A stretch of DNA of 64,000 nucleotides from NCBI RefSeq assembly GCF_007954355.1, contig NZ_VOLR01000022.1:1-64000 (forward strand), written 5' to 3'. Origin of the DNA: Colwellia hornerae. GTDB taxonomy: Bacteria > Pseudomonadota > Gammaproteobacteria > Enterobacterales > Alteromonadaceae. Shown piece by piece: positions 36,097 through 44,803 of the stretch (position 1 is its first letter; every line of letters begins with the position of its first letter). Under the pieces are notes generated by a model. The model did not search any database and was not told the origin of the DNA. It saw only the letters and a program-made list of their open reading frames with translations. A program made the position numbers and the translations under genes.

Positions 36097-37131
36097 ATGA
36101 ATAAAATTATGCTTACAACGGTTGCTGCGGCAATTTCTTTGACTTTATCGGCCTGTTACCAAGATGACGGTACTGTTCTTGCGCCAAACAAAGCGCCGCC
36201 AGAGCCTTCTACATTAGATGTTTCAGGCTCTGGTATCAAAGGTGTATTAGCTAACGCTTTAGTTGAAGTTTTTGCTAGCTCAGATTTAGAAACGGCTCTA
36301 GCTAACACTCAGACCGATGAAAATGGCGATTACACACTTTCAGTAACTGATGCTTCTGGTGATGCAATCACAGGTACTTTTTTCGTACGCGTAAGCGCTG
36401 ACGAAGATACTACAATGATTTGTGATGCTACAGCTTGTGGTGACGTAGTTCGCGGTGGTGTTGTTCCAGCTTCACAATTAGTGGGCTTAGAGCTTTCAAC
36501 GATGAGTAATTCAGACGGTAGTGGTGAAATTTCTGCTGAAGTTAATGCACTAACTACACTTGCAACAGAAACTATTTTAGCTGTTATTGAAGACGATGCA
36601 GACATCGATCTTTCTGATCCTGAAGTTTTTGCAGCGTTTCAAGTAGATGCATCTCGAGTTATTGGCGCTACTTTAGGTTTAGACTTGTCTGAAACTAACA
36701 TTTTTGACGTTGTTATTGTTGATGCTTCTGTATCTGCAGATGTGTCAACAGAAGATATGCTAGCAGCAACGTTAACGCTTATTAACGGTTCGCTTTCAGG
36801 TTTAGAGCCAGGCACTGATGAAACTCTTGCTGATGCAATAAAAACTTATATAGCTGCTGTTAGAGTGGTTACTAAAGCGATTATTAATAACCCTGGTGCA
36901 GCATTAGATGCTGATACAGTTGCAGCAATGGCAAGAATCAATGCTGTTCAAGCTACAGTTTCGCAAGCAATTAATGACTTAGCGGTCATTATTTCAGGCG
37001 ATACCGGTGTTACAGTGGGTATTGTAAATATTCCTGACGTGATCAACCCAAGTGATATTGCAGCTTCTGTTGATCTAGACGACGACATTACTGGCGGTAC
37101 TGGTGGTACTGGCGGTACTGGCGGTAACTAA
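36097..37131 (+). CDS. lipoprotein of unknown function with Gly-Thr tail
   Basis: A 344-residue predicted lipoprotein: signal ending LTLSAC, lipidated at about Cys20. An Ig/carboxypeptidase-regulatory-like beta domain follows (about 35-115, with IKGVLANALVEVFAS and TDENGDYTLSV), then a long Ala-rich helical domain (about 130-320), and a tail of repeated GGT triplets. The N-terminal layout resembles that of the giant lipoprotein at 21.3 kb. Start: CAGGGA lies 6 nt before the ATG at 36097. Family not recognised; it ends at a strong terminator and is monocistronic. Confidence 0.75.
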   Translation: MNKIMLTTVAAAISLTLSACYQDDGTVLAPNKAPPEPSTLDVSGSGIKGVLANALVEVFASSDLETALANTQTDENGDYTLSVTDASGDAITGTFFVRVSADEDTTMICDATACGDVVRGGVVPASQLVGLELSTMSNSDGSGEISAEVNALTTLATETILAVIEDDADIDLSDPEVFAAFQVDASRVIGATLGLDLSETNIFDVVIVDASVSADVSTEDMLAATLTLINGSLSGLEPGTDETLADAIKTYIAAVRVVTKAIINNPGAALDADTVAAMARINAVQATVSQAINDLAVIISGDTGVTVGIVNIPDVINPSDIAASVDLDDDITGGTGGTGGTGGN

Positions 37132-37153
37132 TCTTAGTAACTGTTATCTACAT

Positions 37154-37187
37154 AAAAAACCGATAGATTTATCTATCGGTTTTTTTT
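37154..37187 (+). terminator. intrinsic terminator after lipoprotein gene
   Basis: CCGATAGA (37160-37167) pairs with TCTATCGG (37172-37179). The stem is extended by an A-run on the left and an eight-T run on the right. Confidence 0.9.
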
Positions 37188-37506
37188 GCAAAAAATACTC
37201 AATAATAACGATATATATAGATAAATAGACCCGCATAATCAGCTAAATATTTAATTGCAGAGTAAACCCGTCACCGCCATAATCATTGTAAGATAGTGAT
37301 ATTAAATGATACTAGCATAGCGGTTGTAACAGACACTCTTATCTAGGTTGTTTGAGCTTAGTTGTCCAAGTTAGCTTTAGCCTAGCTATGGTGAGTTTAT
37401 TGCAGGCTAGTTATAACCTAAGTTATTTAGTTATTTCGCTATTTCATTTTGGTTTGATATAATTTTTTGTAAGATTTCGACATCAAAAATGTAAAATAGG
37501 GCATAT
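37188..37506. other. upstream region of the sulfate-activation operon
   Basis: This 319-bp stretch should carry the cysDN promoter. A TATAAT lies at 37458-37463 without a good -35, as expected for an activator-dependent promoter. Several TTAGTT/TTAAGTT-like words between 37350 and 37440 could be CysB contacts, but the CysB site is too degenerate to call by eye. Confidence 0.35.
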
Positions 37507-38415
37507 ATGAATAAGAATAAATTAACACATTTAAAAGCACTGGAAGCTGAATCCATTCAAATAATGCGTGAAGTTGCTGCTGAATTTGATAATCCCGTTA
37601 TGTTGTATTCAATCGGGAAAGATTCTTCTGTTCTATTGCATTTAGCGCGTAAAGCTTTTTATCCAGGTAAAATTCCCTTTCCATTAATGCACGTTGATAC
37701 TGATTGGAAATTCAAAGAAATGATTGAATTTCGTAATAATCTAGCAGAAAAGTATGACTTTGATTTAATTGTTCATAAAAATCCTGAAGGGCTTGCCATG
37801 GGTGTAGGTCCGTTTACTCACGGTAGTGCAAAACATACCGACATCATGAAAACACAAGGTTTAAAGCAAGCATTAGACATGCATGGTTTTGACGCCGCTT
37901 TTGGTGGTGCCCGTCGTGATGAAGAAAAGTCTCGTGCTAAGGAACGTGTTTACTCATTTCGTGATAAAAATCATCGTTGGGATCCTAAAAACCAACGTCC
38001 AGAGCTTTGGAATATCTATAACTCTAAAGTTGATCAAGGCGAAAGCATTCGTGTGTTCCCGCTATCTAATTGGACCGAACTTGATATTTGGCAGTATATT
38101 TATCAAGAAGATATTGAAATGGTACCACTTTATTTTGCAGCCAAAAGACCTGTTGTTAAACGTGATGGCTCGTTAATCATGGTAGACGATGAACGCATGC
38201 CTCTAAATGAGGGCGAAGTGCCTGAAATGAAATCAGTACGTTTTAGAACACTAGGCTGTTATCCACTTACCGGCGCTATTGAATCGACGGCAACAACATT
38301 ACCTGAAATTATTCAAGAAATGCTGTTAACAACCACTTCTGAGCGACAAGGCCGAGTGATTGATAATGATTCAGCCGGTTCAATGGAAAAGAAAAAAATG
38401 GAAGGGTACTTTTAA
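37507..38415 (+). CDS. cysD: sulfate adenylyltransferase subunit 2 (ATP sulfurylase)
   Basis: A 302-residue cytoplasmic subunit that adenylylates sulfate to APS, driven by GTP hydrolysis in CysN. The PP-loop motif SIGKDSSV lies at 35-42, followed by [16 protein letters not shown] and [16 protein letters not shown]. Length is the same as E. coli CysD. It overlaps cysN by one base (TAATG), and the operon continues with an SLC13 permease and cysC. Confidence 0.98.
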   Translation: MNKNKLTHLKALEAESIQIMREVAAEFDNPVMLYSIGKDSSVLLHLARKAFYPGKIPFPLMHVDTDWKFKEMIEFRNNLAEKYDFDLIVHKNPEGLAMGVGPFTHGSAKHTDIMKTQGLKQALDMHGFDAAFGGARRDEEKSRAKERVYSFRDKNHRWDPKNQRPELWNIYNSKVDQGESIRVFPLSNWTELDIWQYIYQEDIEMVPLYFAAKRPVVKRDGSLIMVDDERMPLNEGEVPEMKSVRFRTLGCYPLTGAIESTATTLPEIIQEMLLTTTSERQGRVIDNDSAGSMEKKKMEGYF

Positions 38416-39827
38416 TGAACAATGAACAAACATTATTGGCAACAGATATTGAAGGTTACTTAAAACAGCATGAAAACAAAGATATGCTGCGTTTTATTAC
38501 CTGTGGCAGCGTAGATGACGGAAAGTCGACATTAATAGGCCGTTTACTCTTTGATAGTAAAATGATTTTTGAAGATCAGATGGCGGCCATTGAAAAAGAT
38601 TCTAAAAAGTTTAATACCACAGATGGCGACTTTGATTTAGCGTTACTCGTTGACGGTTTACAGTCTGAACGCGAACAGGGTATTACTATAGATGTTGCTT
38701 ATCGTTACTTTGCTACTGAGCAACGTAAATTTATTATTGCCGACACTCCTGGCCATGAACAGTATACGCGTAATATGGCAACGGGTGCTTCTACATGCGA
38801 CTTAGCTATTATATTAATTGATGCCCGTCATGGCGTGCAAGTGCAAACCCGACGTCATTCATATATCTGTTCATTATTAGGTATTAAGCATGTGGTTATT
38901 GCTATTAATAAAATGGACGCGGTAGATTATGATCAAAAAATATACCAAAAAATTAAAAGTGATTATCGTGAGTTTGCTAAATCATTAAAAATTGAAGATG
39001 TTCGTTTTGTGCCTATTTCAGCTTTACGCGGCGACAACGTAGTCAACGAAAGTGAACATATGCCTTGGTACCCAGGCTCACCTTTACTTAAGTTATTAAA
39101 TACCGTGCAAATTAGCGGTGAAAAAAATAGTGCTTTTCGTTTTCCTGTTCAATATGTCAGCCGTCCTAATTTAGATTTTAGAGGATTTGCTGGCACCGTT
39201 GCCTCAGGTGAAATACGTGTTGGCGATACCATTGTTGCCTTACCTTCTGGCAAGCAAAGTAAAATAAAGTCGATAGTGACTTTTGATGGCGAACTCGAAA
39301 CGGCTTATGCTGATATGGCGGTAACGCTAACGCTTGAAGATGAAATAGATGTTAGCCGTGGCGATATGATCGTGCGACCACATGAGCAACCAGTTTCTTC
39401 AAACACGTTTAGTGCTGATGTTGTGTGGATGGATGAAGCCGCATTGCAAATAGACCGTGAATATATTATTAAAGTGGGTACTCATACTACCTTTGGCTCT
39501 GTTGATAAAATAGCATACAGCGTCAATGTTAATACCATGGAAAAGCAAGACGTACAGCATTTAGCCTTGAATGAAATAGGGCGATGTAACTTTACGTTAA
39601 ACGAACCTGTGCAGTTTGACGCTTATCAAGAGAACCGTCAAACAGGTGCTTTTATTATTATTGACCGTTTAACCAATGCAACGGTTGGCGCAGGTATGAT
39701 AGCTTCACAACTGACGCAATTGGAAAGAGCGCAGCCTAAAAAGTACAGTGATTACGAACTTGAACTGAATGCTTTTGTTTGTAAGCACTTTCCTCATTGG
39801 GGAGCTACAAATTTAGCTAAAAAGTAA
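38415..39827 (+). CDS. cysN: sulfate adenylyltransferase subunit 1 (GTPase)
   Basis: A 470-residue EF-Tu-like GTPase that couples GTP hydrolysis to APS formation by CysD. G1 is GSVDDGKST (31-39), followed by G3 [12 protein letters not shown] and G4 NKMD, then two beta-barrel domains. It lacks the C-terminal APS kinase domain of NodQ/CysNC fusions, which fits the separate cysC downstream. Confidence 0.98.
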   Translation: MNNEQTLLATDIEGYLKQHENKDMLRFITCGSVDDGKSTLIGRLLFDSKMIFEDQMAAIEKDSKKFNTTDGDFDLALLVDGLQSEREQGITIDVAYRYFATEQRKFIIADTPGHEQYTRNMATGASTCDLAIILIDARHGVQVQTRRHSYICSLLGIKHVVIAINKMDAVDYDQKIYQKIKSDYREFAKSLKIEDVRFVPISALRGDNVVNESEHMPWYPGSPLLKLLNTVQISGEKNSAFRFPVQYVSRPNLDFRGFAGTVASGEIRVGDTIVALPSGKQSKIKSIVTFDGELETAYADMAVTLTLEDEIDVSRGDMIVRPHEQPVSSNTFSADVVWMDEAALQIDREYIIKVGTHTTFGSVDKIAYSVNVNTMEKQDVQHLALNEIGRCNFTLNEPVQFDAYQENRQTGAFIIIDRLTNATVGAGMIASQLTQLERAQPKKYSDYELELNAFVCKHFPHWGATNLAKK

Positions 39828-39982
39828 CTAGGCTAAAAGATGTAAACTAAGGGCAATGAGGAACGAGTGAGAAATAAGATGGTAGCATTTCTGTTTCTTG
39901 CTAAGCCGCTTTGCTCTTAGTTATTATTTGCCGTTAATTTTTCCTTAAAGTTAGCCGTTAAAAGTTAACAGGATTTATATAT

Positions 39983-41707
39983 TTGAATATAGATGCAGCA
40001 TGCGTATTATTAATTTTTATTAGTACGATTATAGGCTTATTGAAGTTTCAGAAGCAGCCTGCAAAGGTGTTTGGCTTTACTTTTTTTGCCTTGATTATTA
40101 GCGGCCAAGTTTCAAATGAAGCTGTGCTAGCCAGTATGTCTAATAAAGGCTTAATAACGCTTATTTTGTTGATACTGTGTTCTTTAGCTTTAGAAAAAAC
40201 TCGCTTACTACGTATACTCGCCAGCAAAGTTTTATTCTCAAGTTATGCCAAAACATGGATCAGACTTTTTAGTCTAACGGTTGTTTCTTCAGCCTTGTTA
40301 AATAATACCGCCGTTGTCTCTACCATGCTGGCACCGATTCGAAACAACCCTTATCATTCTGCTAGTCGGTTATTATTACCCTTATCTTATGCGGCTATTT
40401 TTGGTGGCACGCTCACCTTAATAGGCACTTCTACCAACCTAATTGTTAATAGTTTAGTGTTAAATGCAGATCTGCCAACGTTAGGTTTTTTTGATTTTTT
40501 TCCGGTCGGAATTTTTATAGTGATCACTTGTGGCTGTGCGTTGTGGTTTTTATCTAAATATTTACCCGAGACAGATATAAATTCAACGTTAGAAAGCTAT
40601 TATTTATTAGATGCTAAAATAGAACCTAACTCGACGTTGGTTGGCAAAACGGTGGAAGAAAACGCTTTAAGGCACTTAGACTCTTTGTTTTTAATTGAAA
40701 TAATACGTGCTGGGCAAACCATTACACCTGTTTCACCCGACCAAGTTATTTGTGCCAACGACAAGCTAATTTTTAATGGTGACGTTACTAAAGTAAACCA
40801 GCTTAAGCAATTTGATGGCTTAACTGTTTTTGCACATAAACAAGGTCTGTCTGATGACAACTTAACGGAAGTCTTTGTTCGTACTGAAAGTGTACTCATT
40901 AATAAAACATTGAAAAGTGTTGGTTTTAGAGCCAAGTTTGATGCCGCTGTGGTGGCAATGAAAAGAGACGGGCAAACAGTTACAGGTAAACTCGGCGATG
41001 TAAGCATACGTCCGGGTGATTACTTAGTGCTAGCCACAGGCCAAGATTTTAAAGCCAGAAACAATGTTGATAAAAACTTTATTGTCGTGAACGGCGTTGA
41101 GCCAGAATCAAAACTTACCGGAAAAAAAGAACCTTTTGTTATTCTAAGTTTCTTCTTAACCGTGGCGTTAAGTGCACTAGGGATTATTTCTTTATTTAAA
41201 GGAATGTTGGTGCTTTTTGCTTTCTTCTTACTGTCGAATTGCTTGTCTAAAGACGAAGTGATCAGACGTTTCCCGATACAAATTTGGCTGATTATTTCTA
41301 CCGCGCTAATGCTTGCCAGTGCGTTAATAAATAGCGGGTTATTAACGTCTCTTGAAACTATTACTTCTTTTTCGGGCAGTCTTTCGCCGACCGTTGCCTT
41401 GATTATTATATTTTTATTAACGGTATTATTAACCGAATTGGTCACAAACAATGCCGCCGCCGCGCTAATATTTCCTATAGCTTATAGTATAGCGTTGAAC
41501 TATGGCGTAAATATTACCCCCTTTATTATGGCGGTAGCCTTTGGTGCCAGCGCTAGTTTTATTAGTCCGTATGGATATCAAACCAATTTAATGGTCTTTA
41601 GTGCCGGGCAATACCGGTTAATAGATTTTATAAAAATAGGTGTGCCAATTAGTGTTATATATTGCATTACAGCGATATGTAGTATTTTATATTTCTTCCC
41701 TTTTTAG
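39983..41707 (+). CDS. SLC13/DASS-family permease with RCK_C domains, probable sulfate importer
   Basis: A 574-residue inner-membrane transporter with about ten helices in two halves separated by two RCK_C (TrkA-C) domains at about 200-370 (NSTLVGKTVEENALR, then GDVSIRPGDYLVLATGQ). The family's SNT-type motifs are present (LLNNTAVVSTM, then ELVTNNAAAALIFP). Such permeases between cysN and cysC usually carry sulfate with sodium. Start is TTG with CAGGA about 8 nt upstream. The gap of 155 bp after cysN could hold a separate promoter. Substrate is inferred. Confidence 0.88.
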   Translation: MNIDAACVLLIFISTIIGLLKFQKQPAKVFGFTFFALIISGQVSNEAVLASMSNKGLITLILLILCSLALEKTRLLRILASKVLFSSYAKTWIRLFSLTVVSSALLNNTAVVSTMLAPIRNNPYHSASRLLLPLSYAAIFGGTLTLIGTSTNLIVNSLVLNADLPTLGFFDFFPVGIFIVITCGCALWFLSKYLPETDINSTLESYYLLDAKIEPNSTLVGKTVEENALRHLDSLFLIEIIRAGQTITPVSPDQVICANDKLIFNGDVTKVNQLKQFDGLTVFAHKQGLSDDNLTEVFVRTESVLINKTLKSVGFRAKFDAAVVAMKRDGQTVTGKLGDVSIRPGDYLVLATGQDFKARNNVDKNFIVVNGVEPESKLTGKKEPFVILSFFLTVALSALGIISLFKGMLVLFAFFLLSNCLSKDEVIRRFPIQIWLIISTALMLASALINSGLLTSLETITSFSGSLSPTVALIIIFLLTVLLTELVTNNAAAALIFPIAYSIALNYGVNITPFIMAVAFGASASFISPYGYQTNLMVFSAGQYRLIDFIKIGVPISVIYCITAICSILYFFPF

Positions 41708-41739
41708 CTATTAATAGCGTTCAATGATAAATGTGAATT

Positions 41740-42390
41740 ATGAAAAAAAGTAACCCAGCAAGTCCTTATATAGAAATAAACAATACAGAAAAATCGTCAG
41801 ACGTTGTTTGGCATCAACAGAGTGTAACCGCCGAACAAAAGTCTCAATTAAAAGGCCATCAAGCGGTATTGCTATGGTATACCGGCTTAAGTGGTTCGGG
41901 TAAGTCTACCGTTGCCAATGCGGTTGAGCAAAAGTTACTGGAACGTGGCTGTCACAGCTATTTACTTGATGGTGACAATGTTCGTCACGGTTTAAATAAC
42001 GATTTAGGTTTCACCGACGAAGACCGTATTGAAAACATACGCAGGATAGGTGAAGTTGCTAAGTTATTTGTAGACGCAGGTTTACTTGTTTCAACGGCCT
42101 TTATTTCGCCTTTTCAAAAAGACAGAGACCAAGCAAGAGCATTACTCAAAGATGCGTTATTTTTAGAGGTGTTTATTGATACGCCTTTAGATGTTTGCGA
42201 AAGCCGAGATCCTAAAGGTTTATATAAAAAAGCAAGAGCGGGTGAAATCGCTAACTTTACCGGTATAAGTTCGGCTTATGAAGCACCTGAAGCTGCTGAA
42301 ATACATATTGAAACAGCGCATTTGTCTATTGAGCAATGTGCTGATTTAGTGATAGACGCGTTAATAAAAAAACAAATTATAAAATCGTAG
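41740..42390 (+). CDS. cysC: adenylylsulfate kinase
   Basis: A 216-residue cytoplasmic kinase that phosphorylates APS to PAPS. The P-loop is GLSGSGKST (49-57), followed by [12 protein letters not shown] and the family segment [16 protein letters not shown]. Length and N-terminal WHQQSVT motif are typical. It follows the SLC13 permease by 32 bp. Confidence 0.97.
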   Translation: MKKSNPASPYIEINNTEKSSDVVWHQQSVTAEQKSQLKGHQAVLLWYTGLSGSGKSTVANAVEQKLLERGCHSYLLDGDNVRHGLNNDLGFTDEDRIENIRRIGEVAKLFVDAGLLVSTAFISPFQKDRDQARALLKDALFLEVFIDTPLDVCESRDPKGLYKKARAGEIANFTGISSAYEAPEAAEIHIETAHLSIEQCADLVIDALIKKQIIKS

Positions 42391-42400
42391 TTTTTTAGCT

Positions 42401-42421
42401 ATGGCTTTATCACAAAGCCAT
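42401..42421. other. hairpin between cysC and DHH gene
   Basis: ATGGCTTT (42401-42408) pairs with AAAGCCAT (42414-42421) around a 5-nt loop, directly after cysC and upstream of the Shine-Dalgarno of the next gene. There is no T-run, so it may be a processing or stability element rather than a terminator. Confidence 0.35.
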
Positions 42422-42450
42422 TATTGTAAATAATAATAAAGGATTTATCT

Positions 42451-43431
42451 GTGAATTATGACGTATTTAATGGTGATGCCGACGGTATAATCGCTTTGCT
42501 GCAATTGCAACTAGCTAACCCAACATCAACGGTGAAAATTACCGGCGTTAAACGCGATATTGCTTTGCTGCAACAGGTCGTTGAAAAAACAAATGCCCAA
42601 GGCAAAAGCATAGATGACAGTGTTATTCGCGTTTTAGATCTTTCAATGGAAAAAAATAAAGACGCATTGAATACCTTGTTAGCTGACGGCGGCAACATAA
42701 CCTATATCGATCATCATCGTGCCGGTGACGTTCCTGAACATGTTAATTTACAAGCGCATATTGATTTAGACGCAAATACTTGTACGGCTTTAATCGTTGA
42801 TAAGCTTTTGGCAGGAAAGTTTCATTATTGGGCAATTTGTGCCGCTTTTGGTGACAATCTTATTGCTAAAGCGACCACATTAGCCAAGTTAGCCGGTTTA
42901 AACGATAACGAGTGCAAGCATTTAGAAACGCTAGGTACATTAATTAACTACAATGGTTATGGCTCACATATAGACGATTTGCATTTTCATCCGGCAAGGT
43001 TATATGAATTATTGTTAGCTTATTCCAGCCCTTTTGATGCGATTAAGGAGGGAGACTCTCCTTATTATATTTTACAAAAATTATATAACCAAGACCATTC
43101 AAAAGCCGTTAACACCAAAGCATTTTATGACACAGAGCGCCTAACCGCATTTGAATTACCGGATGAAACATGGGCCAGAAGAATAAGTGGTGTTTTTGGT
43201 AATGAATTAGCCAATATAAATCCAAATAAAGCACACGCTATTTTTACAATAAACACAGACAACACTTATACGGTTTCTTTAAGAGCGCCGTTAGTCAATA
43301 AACAAGGTGCTGGTGATATTTGTAGTCAGTTTGCCACCGGTGGAGGACGTGCCGCTGCCGCTGGTGTAAATGCGCTTCCTAAAGAAAAGATTAAAGACTT
43401 TTTAGCCGCGGTAGAAGTTTATTATGGCTAA
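42451..43431 (+). CDS. DHH-family phosphoesterase
   Basis: A 326-residue cytoplasmic protein with DHH-family motifs: NGDADGI at 7-13 (motif I), IDHHRAGDV around 90 (the DHH signature), and a DHHA1-like GGGRAAAAGV near the end that would bind phosphate. Family members hydrolyse short oligonucleotides, cyclic dinucleotides or pAp. Position after cysC, 60 bp away and codirectional, suggests pAp removal during sulfate assimilation (as NrnA/CysQ do); that is inference. GTG start with AAGGA 7 nt upstream. Confidence 0.82.
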   Translation: MNYDVFNGDADGIIALLQLQLANPTSTVKITGVKRDIALLQQVVEKTNAQGKSIDDSVIRVLDLSMEKNKDALNTLLADGGNITYIDHHRAGDVPEHVNLQAHIDLDANTCTALIVDKLLAGKFHYWAICAAFGDNLIAKATTLAKLAGLNDNECKHLETLGTLINYNGYGSHIDDLHFHPARLYELLLAYSSPFDAIKEGDSPYYILQKLYNQDHSKAVNTKAFYDTERLTAFELPDETWARRISGVFGNELANINPNKAHAIFTINTDNTYTVSLRAPLVNKQGAGDICSQFATGGGRAAAAGVNALPKEKIKDFLAAVEVYYG

Positions 43432-43515
43432 TGAGTGACGTAGTAAAAGAGATGAATAACCACTGTAAAAATGAAACTGTCTATTTAAGCTGGGGTTTTG
43501 CTCTAAGGAAAAAAG

Positions 43516-43592
43516 TGGTCCACCCGACAGGACTTGAACCTGTGACCTCACGCTTCGGAGGCGTGAACTCTATCCAGCTGAGCTACGGGTGG
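43516..43592 (-). tRNA. tRNA-Arg (anticodon CCG)
   Basis: On the minus strand the 77-nt sequence starts CCACCCG and ends CGGGTGGACCA. The anticodon arm is CACGC-CTCCGAA-GCGTG, giving anticodon CCG, and the T-arm has GGTTCAAGTCC. CCA is encoded (43516-43518). It is antisense to flanking plus-strand genes and lies between the sulfate operon and the efflux genes. An 84-codon open frame across it is spurious. Confidence 0.97.
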
Positions 43593-43797
43593 TTTGCTGT
43601 GTTAAGCGCGGCAAATACTATAATTAATCGTGAAAATTGTCTAGCTTTGTCGTCTTTATTTTCCGTACAGCAGGTAATTTTATAATTCTTAATCAAGCTA
43701 AGGATAAATAATGGAAAAAGATGTACTTTATTGAGCAACAACCCTAAAGTATTGGCTATAATAAAATCAGTTAATTTAACGCGTTATAGAATTGCAT

Positions 43798-44799
43798 ATG
43801 AAATCATGGAATAGTTTTATTAAGTTTTTGATGATTGGAATAACACTTTCAGCATCATTTCCTACCTTGTCGCAGAGTTATGATTTTCAACAGGTCATTG
43901 TCGAACCTTACGCCGACACCATTAAGCGAACCGGGAAACTCGATTTTAAACGAACATTAAATTTGTCATTCAAAAGTAGTGGATATTTAGCTAAGCTAAC
44001 CGTTGATGAAGGGCAATATTTTGAAAAAGATCAACTCATCGCCTCTTTAGACACCACCGAGTTAGGGCAAAACAAAAACTCTACTTATGCGCAATTATTA
44101 CAAGCTAAGCGTGAAGTTAACCGCCAAAAAAGATTACTCGAAAATAAACTAAGTTCAGAGCAAGACCTTGATGTGGCTCTAACTCGTGTTGAAACAACCC
44201 GGGCTGCTTACCAAGTTGCCTTTTATCATTTTGAAAAAGCGCGAGTCTTTGCGCCTTTTTCTGGAGTGGTGTTAAATCGTTATACTGAATTAGGTGAACT
44301 GCAATCTCCCGGCCGTGAGATACTGAAAATTGCCGCTTTAGAACAAAATTGGGTGGTAAAGGTCGCCTTAACAGGTAACGAAGTCAGCCAAGTGCGCTTA
44401 GGTCAAAAAGTGAATGTTACTTTACAAGCGCTTGGTGGTGTTGTTGGCGAGGTAAGCAAAATACCCGCTATTGCGAATACCGATGGCAATATGTTTATTA
44501 TTGAAGTGTTACTGCCAAATATAAATTTGAAAAGTGGTATTGTTGCCGGACAAATCGCAGAAATTATTATTAATTTCACCAGTAATAACTTTGTTTATCG
44601 CTTACCAATATCAGCATTGGTTACTGTTGATGATAATGGCCAGGCTGTTGTTATTGTGAGGAATGAGCAAGACCTTACTTATCAATCTTATGATATTTAT
44701 CGTTTAGATAATCAATTTGTTTATCTGTTTGCTTCGGTTGATGACCAACCCTTGCAAATAGTGACTAGTGGTTGGCAACATATTTCAATAGGTAAGTAA
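43798..44799 (+). CDS. RND efflux periplasmic adaptor (membrane fusion protein)
   Basis: A 333-residue periplasmic adaptor. The signal peptide is at about 1-25 (ASFPTLSQS). The first lipoyl half opens LAKLTVDEGQYFEKDQLIASLD, a short alpha-hairpin follows (about 85-130), the second lipoyl half contains ARVFAPFSGVVLNRY, and beta-barrel and membrane-proximal domains complete it. It joins the inner-membrane pump encoded 4 nt downstream to an outer-membrane channel not encoded here. An in-frame TTG at 43792 is rejected for the ATG at 43798. Confidence 0.92.
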   Translation: MKSWNSFIKFLMIGITLSASFPTLSQSYDFQQVIVEPYADTIKRTGKLDFKRTLNLSFKSSGYLAKLTVDEGQYFEKDQLIASLDTTELGQNKNSTYAQLLQAKREVNRQKRLLENKLSSEQDLDVALTRVETTRAAYQVAFYHFEKARVFAPFSGVVLNRYTELGELQSPGREILKIAALEQNWVVKVALTGNEVSQVRLGQKVNVTLQALGGVVGEVSKIPAIANTDGNMFIIEVLLPNINLKSGIVAGQIAEIIINFTSNNFVYRLPISALVTVDDNGQAVVIVRNEQDLTYQSYDIYRLDNQFVYLFASVDDQPLQIVTSGWQHISIGK

Positions 44800-44803
44800 T
44801 TTT

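Noticed and set aside
36097-37131. PEP-CTERM substrate for the exosortase
   Set aside because: The C-terminus is a Gly-Thr tract with no PEP motif, hydrophobic helix or basic tail.
43431-43685. 84-codon plus-strand frame after the DHH gene
   Set aside because: It runs antisense through tRNA-Arg, so the frame is fortuitous.
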